Assembly (NCBI GenBank): GCA_022563255.1
Contig: JADFNS010000005.1
Location: 1 to 64,000, forward strand
Source of the DNA: Pseudomonadota bacterium
GTDB taxonomy: Bacteria; Pseudomonadota; Gammaproteobacteria; Steroidobacterales; Woeseiaceae
DNA length: 64,000 nt
Direction: 5' to 3'
Shown: positions 44,447 through 53,792 of the stretch, piece after piece
Layout: every line of letters begins with the position of its first letter
How positions within the stretch are numbered: position 1 is the first letter of the stretch
Translations under genes and position numbers: made by a program
The notes under the pieces: generated by a model
Told to the model about the DNA's origin: nothing
The model's input: the letters and a program-made list of their open reading frames with translations, nothing else
Database searches by the model: none

Positions 44447-45742
44447 ATGTTGAAACCGTATACCGGCGCCAAGCCCCTGCAACACGGCATCCAGGAGAAC
44501 ATCGGCCAGTTTGCCCAGCAGCTGCTGCAGGTCTTCTTCGTTGGCCTGACGATCGGCATGCAACGCACCGTGGTGCCGGCACTGGCCGAGACCGAGTTCG
44601 GCATGCCTCCCGGCTCCTATATCCTGCTGGTGGCGTTTGTCGTGAGCTTCGGCTTCGTCAAAGGGTCGATGAATTTTGTCTCGGGCCGTATTTCAGAGAA
44701 AGTCGGCCGCCGGCGGGTGCTGATCTGGGGCTGGCTGATCGCGTTGCCGATCCCGTTCATTTTTCTCTACGCGCCGTCGTGGAACTGGATTATCGCGGCC
44801 AATGTGCTGTTAGGCATCAACCAGGGATTCACGTGGTCGATGACAGTGACCAGCAAGCTGGACATCGTGCGGTCGGAGCAACGGGGTCTCGCCACTGGCT
44901 TCAATGAGTTTGCAGGCTATGGCGGCGTCGCGATTGCGGGACTCGTCACGGCGTATCTTGCGACCTATTACGATCCTCGGATGAGCCTGTTCGTCTTCGG
45001 ACTGTTCGTTATTCTGCTGGCGCTCGTATCGGCACTGCTGTTCTCTGCGGAGACCCTGCATTGGGCGCGCGCTGAGGCTGCCGCACACAAGGCCGGCACT
45101 TACGAGGGACCCAAACCACGCTTCCCGGCCAACGTATCCGAGCACCCCTCGACAAAAGAAATCTTCACGCTGGTCACCTATCGACATCGCACTTTCTCGG
45201 CCCTGTCACAGGCTGGGTGCGTCGAGAAGTTTGTCGACGCATTGGTCTGGACGTTCTTTCCGGTGTACTTGCTGTCGAAAGGCCTGTCCCTCACCGATAT
45301 TGGCTGGGTAGTGGGTACGTACGGTTTTGTGTGGGGTGGCAGTCAGCTATGGACGGGTCCGCTATCGGACGCCGTCGGTCGCAAATGGCCCATCGTGCTG
45401 GGTATGTGGATCTGTGCGGCGGGTATTGCAGCCACGTTGTTCGCCGACGGCATAACCGCATTGGCGGTTACCGCGGGCGTTACGGGCGTCGGGATGGCAC
45501 TGCTATACCCGACGCTGATCGCGGCTGTTGGCGATATTTCCCATCCTGCCTGGCGGGGCTCCAGCCTTGGCGTTTACCGTTTCTGGCGGGATCTGGGCTA
45601 CGGAATCGGCGCACTGTCCCTGGGCTTTATTGCGGATGCCACGGGGTCCATCGAATCGGGTTTCTGGTTTACCGCGACAGCGATGGCACTGTCCGGATTG
45701 TGGGTCGCCGTGGCGATGGACGAGACCCACGCTCGGTTTTAA
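44447..45742 (+). CDS. MFS transporter divergent from the ArsR-rhodanese regulator
   Basis: A 431-residue, 12-helix major facilitator. The cytoplasmic loop motif GRISEKVGRRRVLIWG (about residues 78-93) and its counterpart GPLSDAVGRKWPIVLG (about 304-319) are clear, as is WSMTVTSKLDIVRSEQRGLA. The short distance to the regulator and the shared palindrome imply that it is induced with the MBL hydrolase. It may move a sulfur compound or another toxic anion; the substrate is not readable from sequence. Confidence 0.85.
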   Translation: MLKPYTGAKPLQHGIQENIGQFAQQLLQVFFVGLTIGMQRTVVPALAETEFGMPPGSYILLVAFVVSFGFVKGSMNFVSGRISEKVGRRRVLIWGWLIALPIPFIFLYAPSWNWIIAANVLLGINQGFTWSMTVTSKLDIVRSEQRGLATGFNEFAGYGGVAIAGLVTAYLATYYDPRMSLFVFGLFVILLALVSALLFSAETLHWARAEAAAHKAGTYEGPKPRFPANVSEHPSTKEIFTLVTYRHRTFSALSQAGCVEKFVDALVWTFFPVYLLSKGLSLTDIGWVVGTYGFVWGGSQLWTGPLSDAVGRKWPIVLGMWICAAGIAATLFADGITALAVTAGVTGVGMALLYPTLIAAVGDISHPAWRGSSLGVYRFWRDLGYGIGALSLGFIADATGSIESGFWFTATAMALSGLWVAVAMDETHARF

Positions 45743-45769
45743 AATGTGCCATTAATTAGGTGCCTTTTA

Positions 45770-46534
45770 CTACTTCTGCGACTTCTTCCTCACCAGTTTT
45801 AACATCGGCTCGAGGAATTCAAGCGGTATAGGGAACACTATGGTGTTCGTCCTTTCGTTCGAGATTTCTTTGAGCGTTTGCAAATAACGTAACTGCAAAG
45901 CCTGATCTTCTTTGGCCAGTATATGGGCCGCTTCGGCCAACATGGTTGCGGCCTGCTTTTCGGCCTCGGCGTTGATGATTTTAGCGCGCCGCGCACGCTC
46001 GGCTTCGGCCTGCTGTGCGATCGCGCGAATCATGCTCTCGTCAAGATCGACGTGCTTGATTTCGACATTGGCAACTTTGATGCCCCAGTTGTCGGTGCGT
46101 TGATCGAGCAGACCCTGAATATCAGAATTCAGTTTCTCGCGTTCCGACAGCATGTCATCGAGTTCGTGCTGGCCGAGTACCGAACGCAGCGTGGTCTGTG
46201 ACAATTGGCTGGTCGCTTCAAAAACATCGGCAACACGAATGACGGCTTTCTCCGGATCGACAATCCGGAAATAGATGACAGCATTCACTTTGACCGAAAC
46301 GTTGTCCCTGGAAATCACATCCTGCGTTGGCACATCCATAACGATGACGCGCAAATCGACCTTGGTCATTTTTTGAATGCCGGGAATCAAGATAATGAGT
46401 CCCGGGCCCTTGACTATCTGGAAACGTCCAAGGAAAAAGATAACGCCGCGTTCATATTCCTTCAGAATTTTGATCGTGTTGTAAAGAACGACGATGATCA
46501 GTGCGCCGATCACACCAAAGTAGACGAGATTCAT
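45770..46534 (-). CDS. Slipin (stomatin-like SPFH membrane protein)
   Basis: A 254-residue protein with an N-terminal transmembrane segment (about residues 3-21), then an SPFH domain: [59 protein letters not shown]. The helical tail is [20 protein letters not shown]. Slipins form oligomeric membrane patches and are usually encoded next to an NfeD-type protease, as here (26-base gap). In Pyrococcus the protease cuts the stomatin partner, suggesting a membrane quality-control pair. Confidence 0.93.
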   Translation of the reverse strand: MNLVYFGVIGALIIVVLYNTIKILKEYERGVIFFLGRFQIVKGPGLIILIPGIQKMTKVDLRVIVMDVPTQDVISRDNVSVKVNAVIYFRIVDPEKAVIRVADVFEATSQLSQTTLRSVLGQHELDDMLSEREKLNSDIQGLLDQRTDNWGIKVANVEIKHVDLDESMIRAIAQQAEAERARRAKIINAEAEKQAATMLAEAAHILAKEDQALQLRYLQTLKEISNERTNTIVFPIPLEFLEPMLKLVRKKSQK

Positions 46535-46560
46535 TAGATTAACCTCTCATAATTATCAGT

Positions 46561-47925
46561 TCATGTTTGCGATTGAGCAGCATCGGCATCGGCCACGGGC
46601 TCAACCGTCAGTATCAGGCCATCCAACGCACGAACGATGACTTGCTGGTTTTTCACTATGGCCACTGAGCTTTGCGCCGCCCAGGATTCGCCTTCCAGCC
46701 AGACCGAACCTGTACCTGAAAAATCCTGCCTGGCCGTGCCAATTCCGCCGATAATGGAATCTTTACCAGACACGGCGCCCCGCTTACGCAACTTCAACAC
46801 GTAACTCATGAGCCAGATTAAAGACACTGCGAAGAACGCCACGAGTACTACGACGAACGCTATCGAAATCCCGAAACCCGGTATTCCCGTATCAAACATC
46901 ATGATCGCACCAAACGCGAACGCAACGATCCCACCGAGTCCAAGAGCACCGAAACTCGGGGCAAAGGCCTCCGCAACCATCAGCGCCAGCCCGACAATGA
47001 TCAGCGCGAGGCCCGCGTAATTAACCGGCAGCACTTGCAAGGCGTAGGCCGCCAGCAGCAAACAAATAACGCCAACAACGCCCGGCACGATGGCACCCGG
47101 ATTCCAGCCTTCGTACATCAAGCCGTACAATCCGATGAGACCCAGCAGGAGCACAATCTCCGGATTCGCAATCACCGACAGGATCTTGATACGCCAGTTC
47201 GGCTCGTACTCCTCGATAACGACCTGGCTGGTCGCGAGCGTTACATCCTCCGAGTCGACTTTGACTTCGTATCCATCCACCAGGCGCAGCAGTTCCGCTA
47301 TGTCTTCCGCAATGAAATCGACGACATTTTGATCCAGCGCCTCGTCCGCCGTCAGGGTCGCGGCTTCGCGCACCGCCTTTTCGGCCCAGTCCGCATTGCG
47401 ATCAAATCGTTCCGCCAGCCCGCGAATATACGCGATGGCATCATTGAGCACTTTGCGCTGCATTGCGCCACCGGACGGTGGCGCCGTTTCGGCATCGTCA
47501 CCGGAATCTGCATCGTTTGAGTCCTCCGGCGTCGCATCATCGCCACCCAGAGCTACCGGGGTCGCGGCACCGAGGTGCGTGGTCGGCGTCATCACTGCGA
47601 TGTGGCTGGCAAGCAAAATGTAGGTACCTGCGCTGTCAGCGCGCGCACCGGCCGGGGTCACATAGGTTGCGACCGGAACACTGGAGCCGAGAATGGCCTG
47701 AACCATGTCGCGCATTGGCGCCATGAGGCCGCCGGGCGTATCCATCTCGATGATGATCAGTTCAGCACCCAATGTTTCGGCATGCTCGATCCCGCTCAAT
47801 ATATATTCGGCAGTGGCAACACCGATGCCGCCCTTGATCTTGAGCACGACGACAGTGCCATCGGCTCGGGCCGAGACGGTGGAAAAGGCCAGAACTATTG
47901 CTGCAATGAAAGCAACGAGTCGCAT
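46561..47925 (-). CDS. NfeD-family membrane-bound serine protease
   Basis: A 454-residue protein. A signal peptide (about residues 1-21) precedes a ClpP-fold domain (about 25-235) with the catalytic Ser in GARADSAGTYILLASH and the presumed Lys in KVLNDAIAYIRGLAERFDRN, spaced by a low-complexity acidic insert (DATPEDSNDADSGDD) not common in the family. Four or five transmembrane helices lie at about 245-370, and an OB-like NfeD domain at the C-terminus (GIGTARQDFSGTGSVWLEGE). It is the operon partner of slipin. Confidence 0.92.
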   Translation of the reverse strand: MRLVAFIAAIVLAFSTVSARADGTVVVLKIKGGIGVATAEYILSGIEHAETLGAELIIIEMDTPGGLMAPMRDMVQAILGSSVPVATYVTPAGARADSAGTYILLASHIAVMTPTTHLGAATPVALGGDDATPEDSNDADSGDDAETAPPSGGAMQRKVLNDAIAYIRGLAERFDRNADWAEKAVREAATLTADEALDQNVVDFIAEDIAELLRLVDGYEVKVDSEDVTLATSQVVIEEYEPNWRIKILSVIANPEIVLLLGLIGLYGLMYEGWNPGAIVPGVVGVICLLLAAYALQVLPVNYAGLALIIVGLALMVAEAFAPSFGALGLGGIVAFAFGAIMMFDTGIPGFGISIAFVVVLVAFFAVSLIWLMSYVLKLRKRGAVSGKDSIIGGIGTARQDFSGTGSVWLEGESWAAQSSVAIVKNQQVIVRALDGLILTVEPVADADAAQSQT

Positions 47926-48004
47926 GGTCTGATAATAGCAGGGTTCGGGGTGATTGGTTTCGCTGTCATGCTACTCTCTGGCCCTCCTCTGCCAGGAAGA
48001 ACGT

Positions 48005-48745
48005 ATGAAAAACCGCGGACAGCTGATTGGCGAATTCATGCTCATCGTCATCGGCGTACTCGTTGCCTTTATGGTCGAGTCCTGGCTTCAGCAAAGACAC
48101 GATGACGATCTGCGCGACGAATACCTGATACGCCTCACGGCCGATCTCGAGGTAGATCATCACGGGCTTGAAAATCGAATTGAGTTTTTTGCTGCCATAC
48201 GAGACTTTGGACTGGAGACCCTGGTGTGGTTGAAGTCCAGCAAATCGGCCGATGAAAAAGCGATGCTCGCAGCATACTACGCAGCAGAAAGATGGGCGTT
48301 CGCCCCGGTCGACAACACCTATCAGGACTTGCAGAACACCGGTAATATCCGCTTGCTGGATGATCTCGATTTCCGTATGTTACTCACTGCATACCATACG
48401 AACGCGATAAAGATGCGGGACGCCTGGGATCCGCCAGTAACGTACCGCAAACTCGTTAGAGGGGCGATCCCGCCAGAAGTGCAGTTGACTATTCGCGAGC
48501 TGTGTCCAACGACGATCAACCACGACACAGAAATATCTCTGAATGCACAATGTCCGCTGCCCAAATCTGCGACAGAAGGTCTGAGTGGCGACATGGAGTC
48601 TTTGCGATCAATACCAGGCATCGTTGAAATTCTTTCCTACCACATCACCGAAGTCGATGTGGCCGTTCGATTGTTTCAGCAACAGGACGATTATGCGCGA
48701 GACCTCTTGTCCCGCCTCAATGGCGAGTCTCCGAGTACGCAATGA
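48005..48745 (+). CDS. DUF6090-like single-helix membrane protein
   Basis: A 246-residue protein from ATG 48005 (AGGAAGAAC upstream). It begins MKNRGQLIGEFMLIVIGVLV, a short basic start followed by one transmembrane helix (about 8-27) and VESWLQQRHDDDLRDEYLIR. The rest is helical with ENRIEFFAAIRDFGLETL and FAPVDNTYQDLQNTGNIRLL, the last being typical of DUF6090-type proteins that are often multicopy in marine bacteria. Its function is unknown. Its stop overlaps the start of the DUF2007 gene by 4 bases. Confidence 0.72.
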   Translation: MKNRGQLIGEFMLIVIGVLVAFMVESWLQQRHDDDLRDEYLIRLTADLEVDHHGLENRIEFFAAIRDFGLETLVWLKSSKSADEKAMLAAYYAAERWAFAPVDNTYQDLQNTGNIRLLDDLDFRMLLTAYHTNAIKMRDAWDPPVTYRKLVRGAIPPEVQLTIRELCPTTINHDTEISLNAQCPLPKSATEGLSGDMESLRSIPGIVEILSYHITEVDVAVRLFQQQDDYARDLLSRLNGESPSTQ

Positions 48746-48969
48746 AAACCGTTTTCGACGCATCCAGCAACATCGAGGCACACATGGTGCTGCACCAGTT
48801 ACAGCAAGCGGGAATTCATGCCGAGATCATTGGCGAACATTTGCAGGGCGGCATCGGCGAGCTTCCCGCGATTGGCAACATACGGGTTGTCGTCAGCCCG
48901 GAAGATGCAGAAAACGCACGGCAAGTCATTGCGGATTGGGATGCACTTGAAGTTGACGATCAGCCTTAG
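48742..48969 (+). CDS. DUF2007 family protein
   Basis: A 75-residue protein: MKTVFDASSNIEAHMVLHQL, then AGIHAEIIGEHLQGGIGELP and VVVSPEDAENARQVI. This is the DUF2007 pattern (ferredoxin-like fold, relative of the PII-type signalling fold), often labelled a putative signal transducer. Coupled to the upstream gene by an ATGA overlap. It overlaps the convergent gene by 44 bases. Confidence 0.85.
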   Translation: MKTVFDASSNIEAHMVLHQLQQAGIHAEIIGEHLQGGIGELPAIGNIRVVVSPEDAENARQVIADWDALEVDDQP

Positions 48970-49498
48970 CGCCCGCTAAACGCAGCGACAATCCAAGACG
49001 CAGCTTCAGGTCATTGTCGCGAAACCGGACTTCGTCATTGCTAAACGGATTGTACATTTCCCGCATGACGGATTGTGACACGATTGCCCAGCTTTCCTGA
49101 ACGAATGCCATGTCCGCGCTAAAAGTCGATGCGAGCGGCGGATCGCGATCCGGATAGCACTGCGACAGAAAACTGCTGTCGCAGTATTCGCCGGGATCGA
49201 TAAACCGGCTATCCCACGACACCGTAAAACCGGCACTTAACATCGCCGAGGTAAAAGCGCGAGACACGGTTTTCGCCGTGTGAGTGCAAATCGAAATTTC
49301 GCCCTGTCCCGGATCGATAATCCACGGGCCCGATTTACCGGGACCGTAAAGCGCGGCGGCGGATACTTCGGCGTAAATGATGCGCGCGAGTTTTGCACAA
49401 CCATCTGCCGTCACCGCGATTTGCTGTGCGCCTGTCTCGTGGACTGTCAGACCGAACGCCAACAAAACGATCAGTGCGGCAAAGTTCCTCTTCGCCAT
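48926..49498 (-). CDS. Hypothetical exported protein
   Basis: A 190-residue protein with a signal peptide (MAKRNFAALIVLLAFGLTVH, cleavage near TGAQ). The mature part has four cysteines (DGCAKL, SICTHT, GEYCDS, SQCYP) that could form two disulfides, a repeated aromatic/Pro-rich middle and a Lys/Arg-containing tail. GGAGAACAACG precedes the ATG. No known family is recognised. The last 44 bases overlap DUF2007 on the other strand. Confidence 0.6.
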   Translation of the reverse strand: MAKRNFAALIVLLAFGLTVHETGAQQIAVTADGCAKLARIIYAEVSAAALYGPGKSGPWIIDPGQGEISICTHTAKTVSRAFTSAMLSAGFTVSWDSRFIDPGEYCDSSFLSQCYPDRDPPLASTFSADMAFVQESWAIVSQSVMREMYNPFSNDEVRFRDNDLKLRLGLSLRLAGAKADRQLQVHPNPQ

Positions 49499-49600
49499 CG
49501 TTGTTCTCCTTTCATTCGACTTCAGAAAATCGAAGCAAAAGGATCGGTCAGTCTGCGAGATTCTGATAGCGCCAAATCTCGCCCATTCGTCAACTAGTGG

Positions 49601-49984
49601 TCAGAGGTAGGACATGCCCACAACGATCAACGACCAGACCAGCATGACCGCACTTGGCAGATACGAGATCGTAAAACCAAGCGCACGAGTGCTCGGTTCC
49701 TTCGTATACGCCGCACTGTAAATAAAGCGACCGATAATGTAGATCGAACCAATACCTGCCCCCCACAGAGGATTCACATAATGCGCGTAAATCCAGAGCG
49801 CCGGCACGAAAACAACCAGTTGCTCCAGCGTGTTCTGGTGCACCCGGTTCACGCGCTCGAATTCCTCATTGCCGGTCATTGCCGGCGCTTTGAGGCCGGT
49901 TCTCCCCCTGACGCCACCGGCGCGCATGCCGAAAAACAGAAACTGCATCAGGGACACTATTGTAACTATTGCGACGGCTTCCAT
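49601..49984 (-). CDS. MAPEG family membrane protein
   Basis: A 127-residue, four-helix membrane protein. The diagnostic segment is FERVNRVHQNTLEQLVVFVP (about residues 42-61), the glutathione-binding region of MAPEG proteins (microsomal GST/LTC4 synthase type), with YIIGRFIYSAAY near 82-93. It might conjugate glutathione to hydrophobic compounds or reduce lipid peroxides; the substrate is unknown. Confidence 0.9.
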   Translation of the reverse strand: MEAVAIVTIVSLMQFLFFGMRAGGVRGRTGLKAPAMTGNEEFERVNRVHQNTLEQLVVFVPALWIYAHYVNPLWGAGIGSIYIIGRFIYSAAYTKEPSTRALGFTISYLPSAVMLVWSLIVVGMSYL

Positions 49985-50058
49985 GATCGATCCTCCCCCG
50001 GATTATTTGTTGGTTTTTCTGTGACTTTCGTCGCCCGGCCATTAAGATAGCGCACAAC

Positions 50059-51381
50059 ATGGCCAGCAACCCTATCGACAAGTTTCGCACATTTCTATTC
50101 GTCAGGGTGCTCAGGCTCGAGCGTCACGAATTTTACGCCGTTAGCTGGTCGTTCGCGTATTTCTTCTGTGTCCTGGCGTCTTATTACATGCTGCGGCCCG
50201 TGCGCGATGCCATGGCCGTCGGCAGTGGCGCTGACACCATTCCGTATCTGTTCCTGGGCACATTCGCCGTCATGTTGATCGCGACGCCAGTATTTGGCTG
50301 GATAGCATCGCGGTTTCCGCGACGCGTATTCCTGCCGTGGATCTATCTTTTTTTCGCCTCCAACATCCTGATCTTCTGGGTCATCTTTTCCCGGCTGATT
50401 GATGACGGGCAGGAGCACGTCTGGTTGGGACGTGCTTTCTTCGTCTGGATCAGCGTATTCATATTGTTCGTCGTCTCGGTGTTCTGGAGCTTCATGGCCG
50501 ATATTTTTACGCGCGAACAAGGCAGGCGACTCTTCGGCGTGATCGCGGCCGGCGGCAGTATCGGCGCCCTGCTCGGCGGCGGCGTCACCAGTCTGCTGGT
50601 CGTGACCATTGGTTTTCACAACCTGTTTCCGATTGCCGCAATGTTGCTGCTGTTCGCAATTGTTTGTATTCGACGACTGCGAATCTGGGTCGCACATGAA
50701 TATGAGGATGAAATCATCGAAACAGCCGACAGCGAAACTGCGCTGGGAGGCAATCCGTTCAGCGGTATTACGCATGTTTTTTCGTCCCGGTATTTTTCAG
50801 CGATCGCAATTTGCTCGGTGATTGCCAGCCTGCTCGGCACGGCGCTTTACATGTTCGCCGCTCAGCTCGTCGAACAAACGATTCCGGGCACAGACGAGCG
50901 GACGCAGTTCTTTTCAAACATCAATCTGGCGACCAATTTTTTGGCGCTCTTCGGGCAATTGTTCGTGGTGAAGCACGTCGTTAGTCGCTTTGGCATCGGT
51001 GTCTCTTTGTCGCTAATGCCAATCCTCTCCGTTGCGGGATTCGTGCTGCTCGCCGTCGATCCGGTATTGGGCGTCGTTGCACTGCTGACCATCGCAAGAC
51101 GTGCACTGGGATTCGGCTTCAGCAAGCCAACCACCGATATGTTGTATTCGGTCGTCACACCCGAGGAAAAATACAAGACCAAAAATTTCATCGATACGGC
51201 CGTGTATCGATTCGGCGATGTGATCGGTACGTGGGCCGTAAAATTGATGACGGGCCTCGGTATCGCTGGCGTTTCCGTCGTAATGCTGCCATTCGCCGTA
51301 ATCTGGGCTGCGCTCGCTCTCTGGCTGGGCCGGGATTATCGCAGACAGGCGAGACAACTAAGGGACAGCGGCATCGCATGA
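50059..51381 (+). CDS. NTT/MFS-type nucleotide-transporter-like membrane protein
   Basis: A 440-residue, 12-helix protein. SWSFAYFFCVLASYYMLRPV and RDAMAVGSGADTIPYLFLGT resemble the start of ADP/ATP translocase-like (NTT) proteins and their free-living MFS relatives ('NTP/NDP exchange transporter'). FWSFMADIFTREQGRRLFGV and GAGGSIGALLGGG-like stretches follow the same pattern. In free-living bacteria the substrate is unknown and may not be a nucleotide. It is coupled to the following reductase gene by an ATGA overlap. Confidence 0.8.
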   Translation: MASNPIDKFRTFLFVRVLRLERHEFYAVSWSFAYFFCVLASYYMLRPVRDAMAVGSGADTIPYLFLGTFAVMLIATPVFGWIASRFPRRVFLPWIYLFFASNILIFWVIFSRLIDDGQEHVWLGRAFFVWISVFILFVVSVFWSFMADIFTREQGRRLFGVIAAGGSIGALLGGGVTSLLVVTIGFHNLFPIAAMLLLFAIVCIRRLRIWVAHEYEDEIIETADSETALGGNPFSGITHVFSSRYFSAIAICSVIASLLGTALYMFAAQLVEQTIPGTDERTQFFSNINLATNFLALFGQLFVVKHVVSRFGIGVSLSLMPILSVAGFVLLAVDPVLGVVALLTIARRALGFGFSKPTTDMLYSVVTPEEKYKTKNFIDTAVYRFGDVIGTWAVKLMTGLGIAGVSVVMLPFAVIWAALALWLGRDYRRQARQLRDSGIA

Positions 51382-52295
51382 AAAACGTTAACTGGACACG
51401 GCGGCAAATACTCGCCACGGGAGCCGCATTGGTCGCTCTGCCCAAAATCGGATCGACCCGCGACACTCAGCCAATGTTGACCAGCGTGATCCCTGTGTCC
51501 GGCGAGGAACTGCCAGTCATCGGACTTGGCACCTCACGCGTTTTCGACGTTCAAAGTACGCCGACCGAGATAGCGAGGTGCAAGGAAATCGTCGCTCTGC
51601 TCACGGCAAGCGGCGGCAGCCTCATTGATACGTCGCCGATGTACGGCCGTTCCGAGAAAGTCATCGGCTCCGTGATTGCAGCAGGAATCGATCGCAGCGA
51701 CTTGTTTCTGGCAACCAAGGTCTGGACCCACGGCAAGGATTCCGGCACCGCACAAATGCAACAATCCACCGACCTGATGCGTACCGACATCATTGACCTC
51801 ATGCAAGTTCACAATCTGCGCGACACGGCTGTGCATATGGATTCGATTCGCGCATGGCAGGAACAGGAACTCGTTCGCTACAGCGGCCTCACGCATTATA
51901 CTGCTGCGGCGCACAAGGAACTTGAGCGCGAGATGCTTCGCCACATGCCGGATTTCATCCAGATAAATTACTCGCTCGGTGAGCGTCAGGTGGAAGAGCG
52001 GCTATTGCCCCTGGCAAGGGACTTGGGCATCGCCGTCCTTATTAATCGGCCGTTCCAGCGAGGCCGGTTGTTCGCCGCTGTATCCGGTAAGACCCTGCCC
52101 GGATGGGCGCAATTATTCGCTGCGAGTTGGGGGCAGTTTTTCCTGAAGTTCGTCGCCAGCCACCCGGCGGTTACGTGTACCATCCCGGCGACCAGCAAAC
52201 CACATCATATGATCGATAATCTCGGCGCTGGCGTCGGCGATCTTCCTGACACGGCAATGCGTCAACGCATGGCCGATTTCATCGCGAGCATTTAA
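51378..52295 (+). CDS. Aldo/keto reductase with Tat-type signal
   Basis: A 305-residue protein from ATG 51378, overlapping the transporter stop. The N-terminus NWTRRQILATGAALVAL is a twin-arginine signal, unusual for aldo/keto reductases. The AKR tetrad is seen as Asp and Tyr in LIDTSPMYGRSEK (about residues 78-90), Lys in LATKVWTHGKD and His in IDLMQVHNLRD. YSGLTHYTAA and LINRPFQRGRLF continue the barrel. The predicted location is the periplasm, where it would need a cofactor co-exported in the folded enzyme. It is followed by an RDD gene 3 bases downstream. Confidence 0.85.
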   Translation: MKNVNWTRRQILATGAALVALPKIGSTRDTQPMLTSVIPVSGEELPVIGLGTSRVFDVQSTPTEIARCKEIVALLTASGGSLIDTSPMYGRSEKVIGSVIAAGIDRSDLFLATKVWTHGKDSGTAQMQQSTDLMRTDIIDLMQVHNLRDTAVHMDSIRAWQEQELVRYSGLTHYTAAAHKELEREMLRHMPDFIQINYSLGERQVEERLLPLARDLGIAVLINRPFQRGRLFAAVSGKTLPGWAQLFAASWGQFFLKFVASHPAVTCTIPATSKPHHMIDNLGAGVGDLPDTAMRQRMADFIASI

Positions 52296-52298
52296 GTC

Positions 52299-52721
52299 AT
52301 GCAAAACACTGGATTGGGCCGCCGTGTCGCGGCGATGCTGTACGACGGGCTGCTCGTCATGGCGCTGTTGTTTCTGGTGACGTTGCCTTTCATCGCCATG
52401 GGCGGCGGCGAACCGGTTGAAGCCGGTGAAAATCCACTCTATCGGGTCATTCTGGCGCTGGTCGTTTATGGGTTCTTTGTCGGTTTCTGGGCTCGTTCCG
52501 GACGCACACTTGGCATGCAGTCGTGGCGCTTGCAACTGCAAACACTCGAGGGAGGCAAACCGACTCTCGGCGCGGTGACGATTCGATTCTTTGCCGCGCT
52601 CATCTCTTGGCCACCGTTGGCTCTCGGCTTCCTCTGGCAACTTTGGGACAAAGACAAGCTTACCTGGCACGACCGTATCAGCAAGACGAAGCTGGTCTAC
52701 TACCCGAAAGAAGAGCAATAA
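52299..52721 (+). CDS. RDD family membrane protein
   Basis: A 140-residue protein with the RDD pattern: GLGRRVAAMLYDGLLVMALL (Arg and Asp-Gly at the first helix), then FWARSGRTLGMQSWRLQLQT and LTWHDRISKTKLVY. It has three or four transmembrane helices. The family includes small antiporter-like proteins with unclear substrates. The 3-base gap puts it in the transporter-reductase operon. It is convergent to lptG. Confidence 0.9.
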   Translation: MQNTGLGRRVAAMLYDGLLVMALLFLVTLPFIAMGGGEPVEAGENPLYRVILALVVYGFFVGFWARSGRTLGMQSWRLQLQTLEGGKPTLGAVTIRFFAALISWPPLALGFLWQLWDKDKLTWHDRISKTKLVYYPKEEQ

Positions 52722-52727
52722 AGGTCG

Positions 52728-53792
52728 TCAGCGAATCCGGGAAAGAGCGAAGGCGGTCACCAGCGCTATCGTCAACGTCGGCAGCCAGGCGACCATGATC
52801 GGGTTGAGGTTGTATACCTGACCCGAATTGGCGAGGGTCTCGCTGGCGAGATAGTAGGCAAGGCCGATGACCACACCGAGCATCAGGCGACCGCCCGCGC
52901 CTCCGGTGCGCAGTGAGCCAAAAACGAATGCCAGCGCCAGCATTGGCATGATCAAAACCACACACGTCCTTGAAACGCGATACCAGAACTCGGTTTCGTA
53001 TTTCAACGCATCGAGATTGTTGCGTTTGAGGTAGTCGATGTACGTCAGCAATTCGCGCGCCGACAAACTCAAAGGTTTTGCCAGCGAGCTGCCCAGCAGC
53101 TGTGCGTTCACCCCGAAGGACTCAATCGTTCTGGAGGACTTCAGGACCTGAACGCCGTCTCGCTTGAATCGCGTTTCCCGAAAATTTTCCAGTATCCAGT
53201 TGTCGTCTTCGTCGATACCGGAGCTCTCCGCAACTGCGATAGCCTCCAGACGATCGCCGTCGAACTTGTACAGGTAGAGACTCCCGAATTGAAATTCCGG
53301 ATTCACTCTCTCCAGGTGGAGATAAACTTCGCCGTCTTTGACCCAGGTCGCGTTACCGAGACGACTGTCGTCTTTTTCATAGCGGGCTTCGACTCGCATA
53401 TTGCGCGCATAAAAGTCCAGCGGCGGACCGATGAACTCACCGAGCAAACCGGTCAAAACAAGCAGCACGCCACCGCTAAAAGCCACCATGCCCGTAAGCT
53501 CAAGCACGGACAGCCCCGCCGACCGCATGACGATGATTTCGCTGCCGCCGGCCAGCGCGCCGAGACCCAGCAATGAGCCAATCAACACGCCAATGGGCAA
53601 CATCTGAAATGCGAGATTGGGCAACCTCAGTGCGGTATACAAAACCACTTGCGGCGTTTGGTAATTTCCCTGCGTGTCATCCAGCTCGGCGATGAATTCA
53701 AACAAACCGGCAAGCGCGAGCAATACCATCAACACCATCGCCGTGCTGATCAGTATGGTGCGCATCATGTACAGACGCAGTATGCTGGTCAT
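52728..53792 (-). CDS. lptG: LPS export ABC transporter permease LptG
   Basis: A 354-residue permease. The start is ATG 53792 (MTSILRLYMMRTILISTAMV), which overlaps the lptF stop; the longer reading frame would lie inside lptF. Helices at both ends frame a periplasmic beta-jellyroll (about residues 130-260, WVKDGEVYLHLERV, GVQVLKSSRTIESFG). With LptF and LptB2 it extracts LPS from the inner membrane and passes it to LptC/A. Confidence 0.95.
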   Translation of the reverse strand: MTSILRLYMMRTILISTAMVLMVLLALAGLFEFIAELDDTQGNYQTPQVVLYTALRLPNLAFQMLPIGVLIGSLLGLGALAGGSEIIVMRSAGLSVLELTGMVAFSGGVLLVLTGLLGEFIGPPLDFYARNMRVEARYEKDDSRLGNATWVKDGEVYLHLERVNPEFQFGSLYLYKFDGDRLEAIAVAESSGIDEDDNWILENFRETRFKRDGVQVLKSSRTIESFGVNAQLLGSSLAKPLSLSARELLTYIDYLKRNNLDALKYETEFWYRVSRTCVVLIMPMLALAFVFGSLRTGGAGGRLMLGVVIGLAYYLASETLANSGQVYNLNPIMVAWLPTLTIALVTAFALSRIR

